NCBI GenBank assembly: GCA_001931905.2
Contig: MSJI02000846.1
Span: forward strand, 62,001 to 126,000
From: Cladosporium sp. IMV 00045
Lineage: Eukaryota; Ascomycota; Dothideomycetes; Cladosporiales; Cladosporiaceae
Length of the DNA stretch: 64,000 bases
Reading direction: 5' to 3'
Shown here: positions 10,307 to 21,363 of the stretch, one piece after another
How the letters are laid out: every line of letters begins with the position of its first letter
Numbering within the stretch: position 1 is the stretch's first letter
Program-made: the position numbers and the translations under genes
The notes under the pieces: model-generated
The model's input: only the letters and a program-made list of their open reading frames with translations
The model's database searches: none
Told to the model about the DNA's origin: nothing

Positions 10307-11086
10307 TCAGTTCTTCCTCGTGCTAGCAACCTCATACCGCCTCGGCGTTCTGCCTATTCAAAACAAACAAGAGAAAAGAGTCAGCAAGCTTCCCATCATC
10401 AACCAGCTCTGCCCATCAGCAACAAAACCACCAACCCAGATTAAAAATCCGTAAGAAAAAACAAAAGGAACGAACACGTACTCGTCAAACCCTTCAGAAT
10501 GGCAGCAGAAATCTTGTCCCTCCTCCTTTCCCTGATATAGATCTCATCCCCACCACGACAATCATCATCATACGCTTCATCTTCGTCGACACCACCGCCC
10601 TCATCGGCCTTGCCGCTTCGTTTTCGTGCGCTGCTCAAAGAGCCGAGAAAAGACGATGAAGACCTTCGGATTTTCCCTAAACTCGAAGTCGTCTTGTGAA
10701 TGCCAGCCAGCTCTGTTTTGAGAATACTGGCTGGGATTTGCAGGGTGGTTGTTGCCTCGGCGTAGGAGGGAAGGGTTTCTTCGTCGTCGTTGTTGTGGTG
10801 GGTGTTGTTGTGGGTGTTGGCAATATTGGAAGTCATCATCTTTCGCCTTCTCGGGGTCTGGATTGGTCTGTCCTCGCCCCTGGAGATGCGGCGGCTTTGT
10901 GGGCGATTTCGATTGTAGAGAGTTGGATCGAAAGGGATAAAGGAGAGCAGGCAGCAGATGCAGGATGGCTGTTGAGAGGGTGTATGTAAGACTGATCAGA
11001 AGCAGAGCAACGAAACCAACTGTATCAGCCAAACAAGTACGAATACAGATCATCTGAACCAGAGCTCTCGAAGGCGGCAGAGCCAT
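10307..11086 (-). CDS. small unknown protein, predicted three exons
   Basis: I propose exons 11086-11041, 10991-10482 and 10353-10307, giving 200 residues. Intron 1 (10992-11040) starts GTACTT and ends ATCAG; intron 2 (10354-10481) starts with a consensus GTACGT and ends AATAG. The summed length is a multiple of three. The product is basic and low in complexity: a short Cys-rich stretch (CICCLL), an Arg-rich segment (QSRRISRGEDRP), an acidic stretch, an LPSYAEA motif resembling L/PPxY ligands of WW-domain proteins, and a terminal RDKISAAILKGLT followed by SRTPRRYE. I do not recognise a family. Without intron 1 the first exon would instead read into a hydrophobic helix, so the 5' end is the least certain part. 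Confidence 0.5.
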
Positions 11087-11843
11087 GATATGCGATTATA
11101 GTGTGAGAAGCAAGGTACTGAATTCAAACCTTGCCGCACTACCCGTCACCAGATCTGATGACTCCCCTACCCTACTCCAGGCAGCTCACTAAGCACACTC
11201 TCACAGCCTTTCGTCAACGGGAGACGTAGGGCGGGAGGACAATAGCACCCCAGGACCTAGCACCTAGCATCGAGCAAGTCTTCCAACACCAGACCATCAC
11301 ACGCGAGACCTATTTTCAAGCAATCGATTCGTGCATTCCATGAGAATTTTACTGTTTGTACTTCTTCTCCCATCAACAACTGAAAGAAGGTCCCTCGAGC
11401 AGAACGGAAGTATTGCTGACTTACCGACTGATCAGCCGCACAAACGAAGTGATGTGAGACAGTCCTGTACAATCCAGCAAGTCCCCACAAAATCCCCCAA
11501 GTCTGTCCTTCGATGTACTCACCTTTTGTTGCGCACGCCCTATGGATTGCATTTCATCCAGGGTCGCGCACGCCCTTTGAGATTAATAAGAGTACATCGA
11601 AGCTAGGGGAGTCATCATTGGACGGGCAATAATTGCTAAAAGGTATTGGTAATTGCTGCTGGAAGGCGACATCGGAAGGTTGGCTGTTTCTTTTGTATGT
11701 GCAGATGGATGGGAGGCTTGTGATCATCGAAAATAATAGCAAAAAATGGGTGGATCAAAGGTCATGTTCGATCAGCTCGTTGTAATGCTTCTATCGTCCT
11801 TGTTCAATATCGACAAGACCACCCTCCATCCCCACATCTCACC
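11087..11843. other. intergenic, nothing recognised
   Basis: It lies between the small gene's start and the CorA stop codon. A short direct repeat GCGCACGCCCT occurs twice within about 50 nt near 11530-11580. No gene-like frame was seen. Confidence 0.5.
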
Positions 11844-13832
11844 TCACCTCTCCAACCCCCTCCTCCTCCTCCCAGCCCTCGCCCTCTTCCTCCTCCACCT
11901 CTTCCCAACCCACTCCCTCAACCCATCAAACGAGACAAAAATCCACACAACCGCCAAACTGCCCACCGTAAAGGGCACAGCAACCACAAAGAAGAAACTG
12001 AAAGGATGCTTCAACCCCGCTCCCTCCGCGAAATTCATGCCGAAATACCCACTCACGACCGTGAGCGGGGCGTAGAAAACCGTCACGAGCGCGAGGATCA
12101 TCATGAAATTATTCGTGCGCGCGCCGACGGTGTTGAAGATCAGCGTGCTGATGTTGCTGGCCGAGGCGTCCATTTGCTCCAGCGCTTGAATAAGGGTGAT
12201 GCAGTGGTCGAGCACGTCGCCGAAGTAGGTATGTGCTAGGGGCGTGATTTGGATGGTAGCGGCGTCGGGGTGGCGTTTGAGGAGCGGGTTGTCTGATACC
12301 GTGCGCGTGAGGCGGGGCGTGGGGCTGGCGGAGCGGCCGCGGAGTTGGTTCGTGGCTGCTTGGGAGAGGTGTTTGTTCGTCGGACCCGGACGGGGCGTGG
12401 GGCGGGTGTTTTCTTGTCTATGCTGCTTGTTTTCTACGGAGTAGGAGTAAGGATTGGCGTTGGGGAGGGAGAGGTGGATTTCGCTAGGGGTGATGGTGGC
12501 GGGCTCGGTGTTGTGGTCTCGCAGGGCGTTGACGAGGTGCACGATGGGCTTGATCAGGTTCTGCAGCATGTCGATTTCCTCGCCGAAGACGTGCAGGGCG
12601 CGCGAGGTGCGGACGTTGGGGTTCGTCATGGCGTCGATTTGCAGTTGTTTCCTGGCTTTGTTATAGGCGTCGCGCACTGGCATTGCGAGATCGACGATTG
12701 CGTCGATAATGGCTTGCAAGACGAGTGAGGCGTCGCAGCTTTTCCGCAGGACGGTCTCTGCGCTGTAAAGACGCTCCATTATGGGCGCCTCGACATCTTC
12801 GGCCGAGTGTTCGAAGAAAGACACGATGGTGTTGTCTGCCAGTAGGAAGATAGACACCTGCTCCACGCTCACCACCAAATCTTCAGTGGAGAGCACACTA
12901 TGCTTCTCCATGAAAGCGGTATGGTCGGCGATCTGTGCGCTTTCATAACGATGCAGCGTCCTGATCTCCTTGATAGGGCTCTGTTCAGAGGTATTGCTGT
13001 GTGCAGTGACGAACTCTGAGATCTTCCCATCGGCAGTACTCCCATCCACATATCGCGGAAGAGCATCTTTCTCTCCCCTCGAATGGCGCGGTCCAGGCCA
13101 CCAGCCTCCCCTATTACCGCCGCCTGTGCTCTCAATGTCATCGTGAGCCGGACAATCCTCGTGATCATCATCATGCTGATGCAGCCTGACCAGCTTCTGC
13201 AAAGTCAGAATCACACACGCCTGATCGCTATACCAATCCACCTTGGTCCTGGAATGCGTATGGATCAAATCCTCAATCGCCAGCCTATGCAAGCGATAAC
13301 GATTGCCGATGAACTTGATAACATCCCAAGAAAGACCATTAACATTAATCCAGCGACACTTAGAGTCGTCCGGCTTGGGCTCTTCGAGCAGATCTTTCAA
13401 GGACTCATTGTCGGCTTTGCGCACGGAAATGTTGGCCTCTGAGAAATCAACGATTTGGATATCGCACGGCGCGACCAGGTTGATGAGGTGCGGCGGCACC
13501 TTCTCATCGTCGACGTTGACGTCAATACCGGGCTCCGCGCCGGGCTGCTGCCACACGTCGACTTCGGGCTCGTTGTTGAACGTCCTGACCGTGTTCGAGC
13601 GCTCGAGGCGGCGGTGGCGTAGGTGTGCCTCGTTGCTGGAGCGTGAGGAGATTCGCGAGACTGTGCTCCCCCTCCGGTCCATGGTCATGCTGTCGCGGGC
13701 TGGAGGCGACCTCTTGCGATTTTGCTCGGGCGAGCTGCGTCCGGAGCGTGTACTCCACGTGTGCGCTCTTTCGCGGCCTTGGGAGGAGTGGGCGCGAGGC
13801 ACTTCCGGGGAGAAGTCCCGTACGGTCGTCAT
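11844..13832 (-). CDS. CorA-type magnesium/divalent cation transporter
   Basis: A 662-residue single-exon member of the CorA (PF01544) family, which forms pentameric Mg2+ channels. The signature GMN lies at 598-600 in SGYFGMNF, at the end of the first of two C-terminal transmembrane helices; the second follows at about 608-632 (FFFVVAVPFTVGSLAVVW). The first ~110 residues are Ser/Arg-rich and probably disordered, and the large cytosolic domain (about 130-560) contains the expected long helices and an inserted low-complexity stretch near 440-500. The C-terminal tail is strongly basic (RRKRARAGRRRRG). The length and two-helix topology suggest a plasma-membrane or vacuolar fungal CorA rather than mitochondrial Mrs2; the location is inference. 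Confidence 0.92.
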   Translation of the reverse strand: MTTVRDFSPEVPRAHSSQGRERAHTWSTRSGRSSPEQNRKRSPPARDSMTMDRRGSTVSRISSRSSNEAHLRHRRLERSNTVRTFNNEPEVDVWQQPGAEPGIDVNVDDEKVPPHLINLVAPCDIQIVDFSEANISVRKADNESLKDLLEEPKPDDSKCRWINVNGLSWDVIKFIGNRYRLHRLAIEDLIHTHSRTKVDWYSDQACVILTLQKLVRLHQHDDDHEDCPAHDDIESTGGGNRGGWWPGPRHSRGEKDALPRYVDGSTADGKISEFVTAHSNTSEQSPIKEIRTLHRYESAQIADHTAFMEKHSVLSTEDLVVSVEQVSIFLLADNTIVSFFEHSAEDVEAPIMERLYSAETVLRKSCDASLVLQAIIDAIVDLAMPVRDAYNKARKQLQIDAMTNPNVRTSRALHVFGEEIDMLQNLIKPIVHLVNALRDHNTEPATITPSEIHLSLPNANPYSYSVENKQHRQENTRPTPRPGPTNKHLSQAATNQLRGRSASPTPRLTRTVSDNPLLKRHPDAATIQITPLAHTYFGDVLDHCITLIQALEQMDASASNISTLIFNTVGARTNNFMMILALVTVFYAPLTVVSGYFGMNFAEGAGLKHPFSFFFVVAVPFTVGSLAVVWIFVSFDGLREWVGKRWRRKRARAGRRRRGLER

Positions 13833-15192
13833 GGTGGTGGCGGCCTTTTTTGTGGCTTCACATTAGGTAGGTGTGGACAGGCATTGGGTGACTCTGGAGT
13901 TTCGAGGTCTGGCAAGCAAATACAACCAGGAGCGCTGTTGCAAGAAGAAATCGGTATTCCTTGAATTCGAGGCAAATAATGGGTTGCTGCACAGTCGATC
14001 ATCAGGGAGGCAAGCCGCGTAACCTAGAAAGCCCCAAAACTGTAGCCAGGCGAGTACTGATTAATCGTGACACGGTGGACGGGAGGCCCGGTCAGCAGAC
14101 ACCCAGTGCCTCTGAAGTGGCAGAGGAGGAGCAAGAGAAGTCGGCTTGCATGATCGCGATATTGAAGTGATGGACAGCAGTGACATGCTGCGGGCAAGCG
14201 AGGTAAAAAGCAAAGGCGTTCTTTGGCTGCGCCGGCTTCTTCTCGTGTCAATCATCAAATCCACACAGCCACCCTCTCTCACTAACAAAGTGACTTCACC
14301 TATCAACACTCGCCCGCTGCTCTACCCGACCCACGCGAGTCAAGCTTTCCCCCAAACATCCCGAACCTTGAGCTTAATAATTCGAAGGCCTGGATCGTTT
14401 TGACTTTACTAACATCCGAATTCATGTTCGGAGGGCATGATATCTTCTTGAGAGACAAAGGAGGATATCCAGGGAAACGTGAAGGGTTTTGTCATGATCC
14501 ACTAGAATCACACGAAAAATTCTATAGGAATTCCGCACGCACGGTCTATAGATGGGTGGGAAAGGGACGTCATATAAGGCATATAAGACTGAACTTCCAA
14601 GTTCATTGTAATAACATCGAACCAAAACAAGACATCCTCTAATTCTCTGAGCTGCCTTTCAAGGACCGATTCTATTTTGCTTGATGCGCGGATGTTTGAT
14701 AGGTAGGAAAGCTCTTGAGCCAACGGAAACGATGATGATGACTTTTGAGGATGATTCTTTTTGAAGTAAGTGCATCTGCATGTGTGTGTTTGTGCTACCG
14801 CTACCGCTGGTGTCGCTTGCTTGCTTGCTTGCTTGCCTTGCTATTGATGATGATAAATGCTGATGGGCCTCTCCCCCAACACAAAAAAAGACTTAAAAAG
14901 AAGACGATGGGAAGAATGGTGAAAGACCCCCCCTTTTTCTTTCTTTCCAAGCAACCAAAAGAGAAAAGAGAAACATTCTCCCATTTTCTTTGGGGGTATT
15001 CCTAAGATGAAAAAACTCAAAACAAAAAAGAGCCGCCTGCAGGGTGAGAACACGCAAGGAAAAAAAGGGAGGACAAGACATTATGAAGGAAGCCGAATGG
15101 AAAGGAGCACAAATTGAAAGAGTTCAGGAAGGTTTTCCTGTTCCTGTTGACAGCTCGTGTGCTGTCGGGTATTCGTTCGTCTCAACCTCATC
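13833..15192. other. intergenic: CorA promoter and samB 3' side
   Basis: About 1.36 kb without a gene. It contains a CTTG tetranucleotide run near 14815-14836 and A-rich tracts near 14881-14960. The CorA promoter must lie in the first few hundred bases. Confidence 0.5.
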
Positions 15193-17241
15193 TCACCTCT
15201 CCGCTGCGTTTGTGTTCGCGTTCGCGTTCGCGTGGTTGTGGTGGTGCGAGTGGTGGTGGTGACGGTGATGACGGCGGTGGTGCCTGTCGCTAGATCCCTC
15301 ACCGCCGCCGTCCCGACCAGAGCCATCGTCTGCGGCCACGCACCAGAAGCGGTGGCTGCCCCAGGCGCCCTTCTGACACTCCTTAGAGCAGTACTTGGTG
15401 CGGCGGCAGCGGCGGCACTTGGCGAATTGGCGGGTGTACTCTTCCCATTTCCCGCATTGCCAGTATGCGCATTGGCGAATGCCTCCACGGGAATCGTCCT
15501 TGCGGCAGAGGTTGCGCATGACCACGCCGGCCCAGTAGCTCATTTCGCCTTGCTGTGGGGAGATGGGTCCTGTAGAGGAGTGGCGGGAGGAGGTGGAGGG
15601 TTTGGCAGTGAATTTCTCGATGAGAGGGAAGATATTGTAGGGCAGCTCGCCGGGCTTTTCGACGAATTCATTATCCCAATCTTCGTCAAGCTCGTCCTGT
15701 GACGGACCAAACGGCGAGGAGGCAGCGTTGTAGTCAGGGTCGAGGAGTCGAAGGTCCTTTCCAATTTTGAGGCGAGGGACGAGGTGTGATTGTTGGAAAT
15801 AAGAGCGGAGGTTGCAATACTTGGAAACGTAGGCAAGGAGTTGAAGTGACATGAGGACGTCTTCGTCGCGTGGCATGGCAGCGAGCACTTGTGCAGGCGC
15901 CGGTCGGTCGAGAGGGAGGCTTCTTTGGGGTTGCAGCCATGTAGGGGGTTGTTGAAGGTTGGGAGGAGTCGCATTGAGAGGGTTCATAGCAGGGGGTATC
16001 TGGTTTGGCTGGAAGCCGTTTTGTGCTTGCGTAGGCGTCGTTACTGGGTTAATTGCGCTGCCATCAGTGGATAGGCGGTGGCTGATGTTGAATGTTTCAT
16101 CTTCGTGAGATGCTCCTAGGTTCACCGCGTCTGTGCGAGGCTCTAGTATCGTATCGTCGTCCAGTACATCTTGCATGACAATGTCTGATTGAATGTCCAC
16201 GTGAGGTTCTGGCTGTCTCTCTTCGTCATCAAGGTCCTCTGCTCTTGCCCTTGCCTCATGGGCGAGGTTGTTGGACATCGAAGTGGAAAGCTGATGCCTC
16301 ATGGAGGCTCTCCTGGCTGCTCGACTCAATGCGGTTGGGCTTTGGCTCTCTGGCGGCGGGGCATGTCTGATGGGAGTTGGGGGCGATTGGGGTCCAGAGG
16401 GGATTTCAGAGTGCACATTCGAGAGCATCGAAGGCAGCCGGTCGGCATCCCTGACCGGCCTCAAGCCGAACGTGCTGGCGTTATCTCGTGAAGGAGCGGA
16501 GGTCACAGGTTGCTCTGATGCTTGTCTGCTGCCACCAACGCCGGGAGATGAGAATTGCATTTGACTGCTCAGCGATCTCTGGTGTTGATGTCTCTGAAAG
16601 CTCGTCCGATCCGGTGGAGAGCTCAGCGAAAGGTTTGCAGCAGTGACGGTAGGCGTTGTGGCCGCAGACTGTGTCTCTTCAAGCTGCTCACGAGGCTCGG
16701 GAATGGAGATAGGGGGTGGAATATGGCGTCTGCTCCTGTCGGAGCGCTGGGTGTGCTGGTCGTCGCGAGAAGTGCTGGCGCGATGGAAGCCGCGTGAACC
16801 ACCCAAAGAGCCAAGTGGACATTTTCGCCGGCTCTCGATCTCGGCCTTTTCTCTGCATTTTTCGATGACTTGAAAGTAGTTGTCGAGAATGGTGGCGATG
16901 ACGGGAACCATGTCTGCTTCAACCACGCGGGTGCGGACAGCCTCTGAACCCCTTACGCCAATGTTGACGATGCACTGGAAGGCGAGATTCCACTTCCACA
17001 TCTCCATCATGTCCTTGCTCCTGCCCTCCTTGAGGATGCATACCAGACGCTCGATGCCGCCATCGACGGTGAGGATGTCGCGAATGCGGCCGGAAGAGGT
17101 GGTGAGGTATGCGAGGTTGTTGAGGGAGTTGATCAGAGGGAGAGTGGATGTGCAGTCGAGCGCGCGGCGGTCATAGAGGGCGGTGGTGATGCTGACCGAG
17201 GCTTTGTTTGCGTTAGGGATGCTGAAGTTGACCTCGCGCAT
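15193..17241 (-). CDS. samB: MYND zinc-finger protein SamB/Mub1
   Basis: A 682-residue single-exon protein. The N-terminus (1-130), starting MREVNFSIPNANKASVSITT, is the highly conserved armadillo-like region of Aspergillus SamB and yeast Mub1. A long disordered Ser/Pro/Gln-rich middle follows, then a MYND finger at about 591-634 (CAYWQCGKW, CRRC, YCSKECQ, H and a final C). In yeast, Mub1 works with the E3 ligase Ubr2 and E2 Rad6 to ubiquitinate Rpn4; in Aspergillus, samB mutants have altered septation and polarity. After the finger comes a low-complexity tail: a His-rich run and an Asn-Ala repeat, both encoded by simple DNA repeats. Confidence 0.93.
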   Translation of the reverse strand: MREVNFSIPNANKASVSITTALYDRRALDCTSTLPLINSLNNLAYLTTSSGRIRDILTVDGGIERLVCILKEGRSKDMMEMWKWNLAFQCIVNIGVRGSEAVRTRVVEADMVPVIATILDNYFQVIEKCREKAEIESRRKCPLGSLGGSRGFHRASTSRDDQHTQRSDRSRRHIPPPISIPEPREQLEETQSAATTPTVTAANLSLSSPPDRTSFQRHQHQRSLSSQMQFSSPGVGGSRQASEQPVTSAPSRDNASTFGLRPVRDADRLPSMLSNVHSEIPSGPQSPPTPIRHAPPPESQSPTALSRAARRASMRHQLSTSMSNNLAHEARARAEDLDDEERQPEPHVDIQSDIVMQDVLDDDTILEPRTDAVNLGASHEDETFNISHRLSTDGSAINPVTTPTQAQNGFQPNQIPPAMNPLNATPPNLQQPPTWLQPQRSLPLDRPAPAQVLAAMPRDEDVLMSLQLLAYVSKYCNLRSYFQQSHLVPRLKIGKDLRLLDPDYNAASSPFGPSQDELDEDWDNEFVEKPGELPYNIFPLIEKFTAKPSTSSRHSSTGPISPQQGEMSYWAGVVMRNLCRKDDSRGGIRQCAYWQCGKWEEYTRQFAKCRRCRRTKYCSKECQKGAWGSHRFWCVAADDGSGRDGGGEGSSDRHHRRHHRHHHHSHHHNHANANANTNAAER
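15205..15290. repeat. simple repeats encoding the samB C-terminal tail
   Basis: Hexanucleotide GTTCGC-type repeats (about 15214-15232) encode the Asn-Ala repeat, and adjacent imperfect GTGGTG-type repeats encode the His-rich run. Such tracts are length-unstable, so the tail may vary between strains. Confidence 0.7.
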
Positions 17242-19608
17242 GGTTGCGCTGGGCTCTGGAGCGCTCGGCGCTCTCCTGGGGAGGTTTGTCGATGAGTTGG
17301 AAGGGCAGAGTTGATGGTGTCGACGAGATGGTGTGACAGCGCAGCACGGTCAGAGCGTCGGGAGGAGCGGTGGGTTGTTTGCAGAAAAGGCGACGAGGAT
17401 GGGCGGGAGGGTGTTTGTCGATGGTACGGGAGGCAGGGTGCAGTTGCCGTGCAAGAATGGCTTTGTGTCGAGTATGCGACGGGGCAGTCCACAAAGGGCT
17501 GTATCCCTGAGGTGCGCGCTCTGCCGTAGAGCAAAGGCGAGATGAGACGACGGGTGAGCGGGCGGGAAGAGCACGGGGTCAGCAGAAGGCGGAGATGTCG
17601 TCGTTGATGGAGTGCGGTCGGAAGGGGATGTTGGTATAGTGGGAGGAGGAGAGTGGAGGAGCGGAAGTCGGTTGAAGAGAAGAGTGGTAGTCCTGCAGCG
17701 GTGGTGAGGGTGGTGGTGGTGGTGGTGGTGGTGGCAGAGTAACAGAGTTGCCGCTGTAGTCGGTCGGTGGTGGGAGTTTGCTGAGTCGCACCACGCTACG
17801 CCGGCTCGCTGCTCGCTGCTCGCTTGGTCTCCCTCGTCCGTGCCAAACGCCCAGCCCGAGTCAAGTCACTCACTTCCAGCCCAGCCAGCCAGTCATCAAC
17901 CTCCCAGCCCAATTGCTGACTTTTCCCCTCAGAGGACGCAGGTAAGGGTACGGTACCTCTCTCACTCCTTCATCAACAATCAATCCCTTGGGCCAGATTT
18001 CGGCAAGGCGAATCCGGCAGCTCTCGCCCACGCTTCTCTCTATTTTGCCTTTCCGCGCGACAAACTCTCTTGCTCAAACTCTCCGCTCTACTGGCGCAGG
18101 CTGAGGGATATGACGATGTGGTTGAGTGTGGTGTGAATTGGAGAATTATTCAAAGCATTTTATGTATTTCTCTACTAAAGGCATCCCTGACAAATGCTAT
18201 GCCATCCTTCCATGGCCACAGGCTCTGGCATATGGTAAGCAGGAGTATAGCTAAGAATTGGATAGAAGCATACAAGCGCCGACTTGCCGCTGCAGAAGCT
18301 GTTTCTTTGAGGGCACGAGAGGCGACACAAAGCAGCGGGTGGCGACAAAACCACTCTACCACCACATGTATCTAATATTAGCACAATCGCCACATCCCTC
18401 CTCCCCTTTCTCCTCTCCCTGTCACCATGCTGTATGTATGTCAATCCGAAAATCTCTACTTGCATAAGGTGCATGTGGTTCTCAATCTATCACATCACAC
18501 CCCATGCTCCCGCGTCCATCGCTGCTGCTGCTGCACGCCATCACGATCGGCACAAGTCAGGATTTTTGATTAAGAAATCCCAACCACCTGTCCCATCCGA
18601 GCCATGCATGTTCCTGTATCGTTCATCCCCTGAAGGAGAAACCAATCAACACGATTACCGGCTCATGTCATTCACCAATTCATCTCTACCTGATGATAAT
18701 AATTGAGATTCACGTCTCGCTGCCCAGCTAACAAGACAAAGCACATGCGCTCGCCCAGGCAACGAAGATGCCCAACGGCCGAACGGGTCTCACATACGGT
18801 AGAGAAAAAACCACCAACGTTCAAAGCGTTGCGTCGTTTCAGCCTTAGCCACTACCCACCACTGATCATCATCAAGAAAGGCCCACCAGCCCCCCGGCGC
18901 TTCGTTTCTTCAAGACTCACCACCGCATCGCTTAACGACAAGCGACATCGTCATGAAACCCGGTCTTCTTATTCTGAGTCAAATGTCGCGTGGTAGAGAC
19001 ATCATGTCTTCCGGGAGAGACAGGACGAAGTAAACGAGCAAGCCACTTAGCAAATACAACCAGTTTCTCATCAGCCATCCAACCTTTCGCTATCTTCCGA
19101 AAAGGATTTGATGAACTTGCCGAATTCCGAAACTGAATCGCTCGCCATCAATAATCAAAATAACGACCGAATTATCTGATTTCCATTCTTCACTGGCAAC
19201 CAACATCAAACTGGACACCTGATCACTCTTATAAAAACAATCCGGTGGCGGTGGTGATCGTCAGTGGCTTGATTTGCCCAAATACATGTCGTAGACAGAG
19301 AGACCTGATGTTTTTCTTGCATCCTTGCTTTTTGAGATTCCCACCCTCTCAGAAACGCATTATTGTTTTGTGAGTGATACCTCTTGATTCTCTTTGAAAC
19401 ATTTGTGTGATCGTTCAGCCAACATGGTCCTTTCAAGAGTCGGTAAAGACGTGGGAAATACCGTTGAAGCAAAGGCAAAAGACAGGAGCACTGATAAATT
19501 TGACTATTTTTCTCACATTTGACTGCGCTAGAAGAACCGGGAATCGTTAGAAAGAAAACGAAAAAGGGGCATTGAAAAACACCGAAATGGTCCCCTCCAC
19601 ATCCCACC
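17242..19608. other. intergenic, 2.4 kb: samB promoter and Enp1 3' side
   Basis: No gene found. It includes a GGT trinucleotide run at about 17709-17734 and several short frames on both strands with no protein-like character. The minus-strand frame at 19206-19607 directly follows the Enp1 stop and is probably its 3' UTR. Confidence 0.5.
17709..17734. repeat. GGT trinucleotide microsatellite
   Basis: About eight uninterrupted GGT units in the presumed samB upstream region. Confidence 0.85.
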
Positions 19609-21105
19609 TCACATGTCCATCATGGTATCGTCGCCGCCCATCACGCCCCCAACCTCAGGCTCAATCATGGTCCCCCGGCCTCTGCCCTCGAGCAGCTCCC
19701 TCCTGACCTCCGGGCCGATCTGCTTGTGTCCCCTAGTAAGGAGCAAATCGAGCAGCGCCTCTCTCTGATCCTCCGTGATCTCGTTCTTGTACCTCTGCGC
19801 AAACGCCAGCAGCGACTGGTGCCACAGCACAGGCAAGCCTTGGACAGCAGCGCCCTTGCGGCTGAAATTCTGCGCGCCCGCACCGCCCATGGCGACGTCG
19901 TCCTGCACGGCGCGGAAGCGCATGAAGTGGAACACCAGCGCGTCGATGACGCGGTACGGCAGCGCGTACTTCTTCTCCAGCAGCGTGCGGATGAGGATGT
20001 TGCACGCGCCCGCGCTCTCCACGTCCGACAGCATCTGCTCCGCGCCCATCTCGCACAGGCGGTAGAGGGCGGTGGCAGAGTGCAGCACGGGAATACTGAC
20101 TTTGGCGAGCACGGAACTGACGATCTGCGCCTCGCGCAAAGTGCACATGCCGCCGCCGACGAGGGGGAAGAGGAAGCCGCGGAAGAAGGCGGCGGGCTTG
20201 TAGAGCGCTTTCTTCAGCGCTTTGTACAGGTGCACGTTCAGCTTCTTCGTCTCGCGGATGTCCTCGCGCACTTTGGGCAGGAGAACGTCGCAGCAGAAGG
20301 CTTGTGCCAGGGCCGGTCGTGAGGAGATGAAGAGTTTGGTCGCTTCGTAGGTAGCGTTGGCCGTCCAGCTGTCCGGGCGTGTGATGCTGAGGAGGATGTC
20401 CCATTGGGGAAGCGTAGGGAGAATCTTGAATGGTTTGGGCAGCTTGCCAGACTTGTAGCGTGAGAGGAGCATGCCGATTTGTGTGTATACTTCAACCACC
20501 TTGCCTGGCAGCTCGACGGCGTCTTCGGGGTCACCGCCGCCTTGCACCGCTCGAGGGTCGGCTCCTGAAGCGCCTTGTCCTGCTTCATGTGCGGCAATTT
20601 TTTCGAGAATCAAATCGGCCAGGTTCGTGCCGGGGCCTGCGGCTTGAGAGTCGTCCTTGGGGTCCAGAAGTGTTGAAGGGTCGAAAGAGGGATTGAACTT
20701 GTCCCATGCTGCGAGATCCTCTGGGTCGATTTCCACCTCCTCTACAACCTCGTCGTCTGATCCCCATGCTTCCTCGTCATCGTATTCGCCAACCTCTGCG
20801 CCGCCTTCCTCCTCATCGTCCTCGCCAGCCTCGGGGAATCTGCTTTCGAAAGCAAATGCCGGGTTCGGCTGTGCTGGTCTGTTGGCCTCCTGCTCCGCCT
20901 CATCTTCTGCTGCGAGATCCTGACCAAGCTGAAGAATGTTGCGCGACGCCTTTGAGTTCACAAAACCATCCTCCTTCTTCTCGCCATCCTCCGACTTTCT
21001 CTTCTTGCCCGTCTTCTGCTTCAGTTCGGACGGCGCATATTCCTCACTGAGAGGGTTGTGCCTCAGCTGCTTGGCGGATGAGCCTGGTCGTGACGCTTTC
21101 GGCAT
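19609..21105 (-). CDS. ENP1: bystin/Enp1, 40S ribosome biogenesis factor
   Basis: A 498-residue single-exon protein. Enp1 binds pre-40S particles and is needed for 18S rRNA maturation and nuclear export. The N-terminal ~200 residues are charged and acidic (EDDEEEGGAEVGEYDDEEAW), as in other members. The bystin domain spans about 215-485 with family stretches GKLPKPFKILPTLPQWD, LLPKVREDIRETKKLNVHLY, CTLREAQIV and KKYALPYRVIDALVFHFMRF. The start is the ATG at 21105. It lies head-to-head with Bre2, the starts 258 nt apart, so the two nuclear genes share a promoter region. Confidence 0.96.
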   Translation of the reverse strand: MPKASRPGSSAKQLRHNPLSEEYAPSELKQKTGKKRKSEDGEKKEDGFVNSKASRNILQLGQDLAAEDEAEQEANRPAQPNPAFAFESRFPEAGEDDEEEGGAEVGEYDDEEAWGSDDEVVEEVEIDPEDLAAWDKFNPSFDPSTLLDPKDDSQAAGPGTNLADLILEKIAAHEAGQGASGADPRAVQGGGDPEDAVELPGKVVEVYTQIGMLLSRYKSGKLPKPFKILPTLPQWDILLSITRPDSWTANATYEATKLFISSRPALAQAFCCDVLLPKVREDIRETKKLNVHLYKALKKALYKPAAFFRGFLFPLVGGGMCTLREAQIVSSVLAKVSIPVLHSATALYRLCEMGAEQMLSDVESAGACNILIRTLLEKKYALPYRVIDALVFHFMRFRAVQDDVAMGGAGAQNFSRKGAAVQGLPVLWHQSLLAFAQRYKNEITEDQREALLDLLLTRGHKQIGPEVRRELLEGRGRGTMIEPEVGGVMGGDDTMMDM

Positions 21106-21363
21106 TGTGATATGTGTGTTGTGTAGTCCAAATGTTGATTCTGAGCAAGCTCGCTCAAGTAGCAGACCCTCATTCCTCTAAAAGAAATTCCGGGCTTGCC
21201 CACTCTGACTTTCTTATCGGCTGTTATCAAGGTTCGTCCCGTCACGCTAGCTCCGAGAGCCTCTCCAGACTTGCGGAAACACCGCGTCAAGCTTCGCGAT
21301 TATTGTTGATGCGAATGGGCAATCATCCTCACTCTTGGTGTACTCAACGACGACACTGCGATC
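21106..21363. promoter_or_regulatory. compact bidirectional promoter, ENP1/BRE2
   Basis: Only 258 nt separate the two divergent ATGs, so both promoters and both 5' UTRs fit here. No individual site is assigned. Confidence 0.55.

Noticed and set aside
19206..19607. 133-codon minus-strand frame just downstream of Enp1
   Set aside because: Lies directly after the Enp1 stop; composition fits a 3' UTR.
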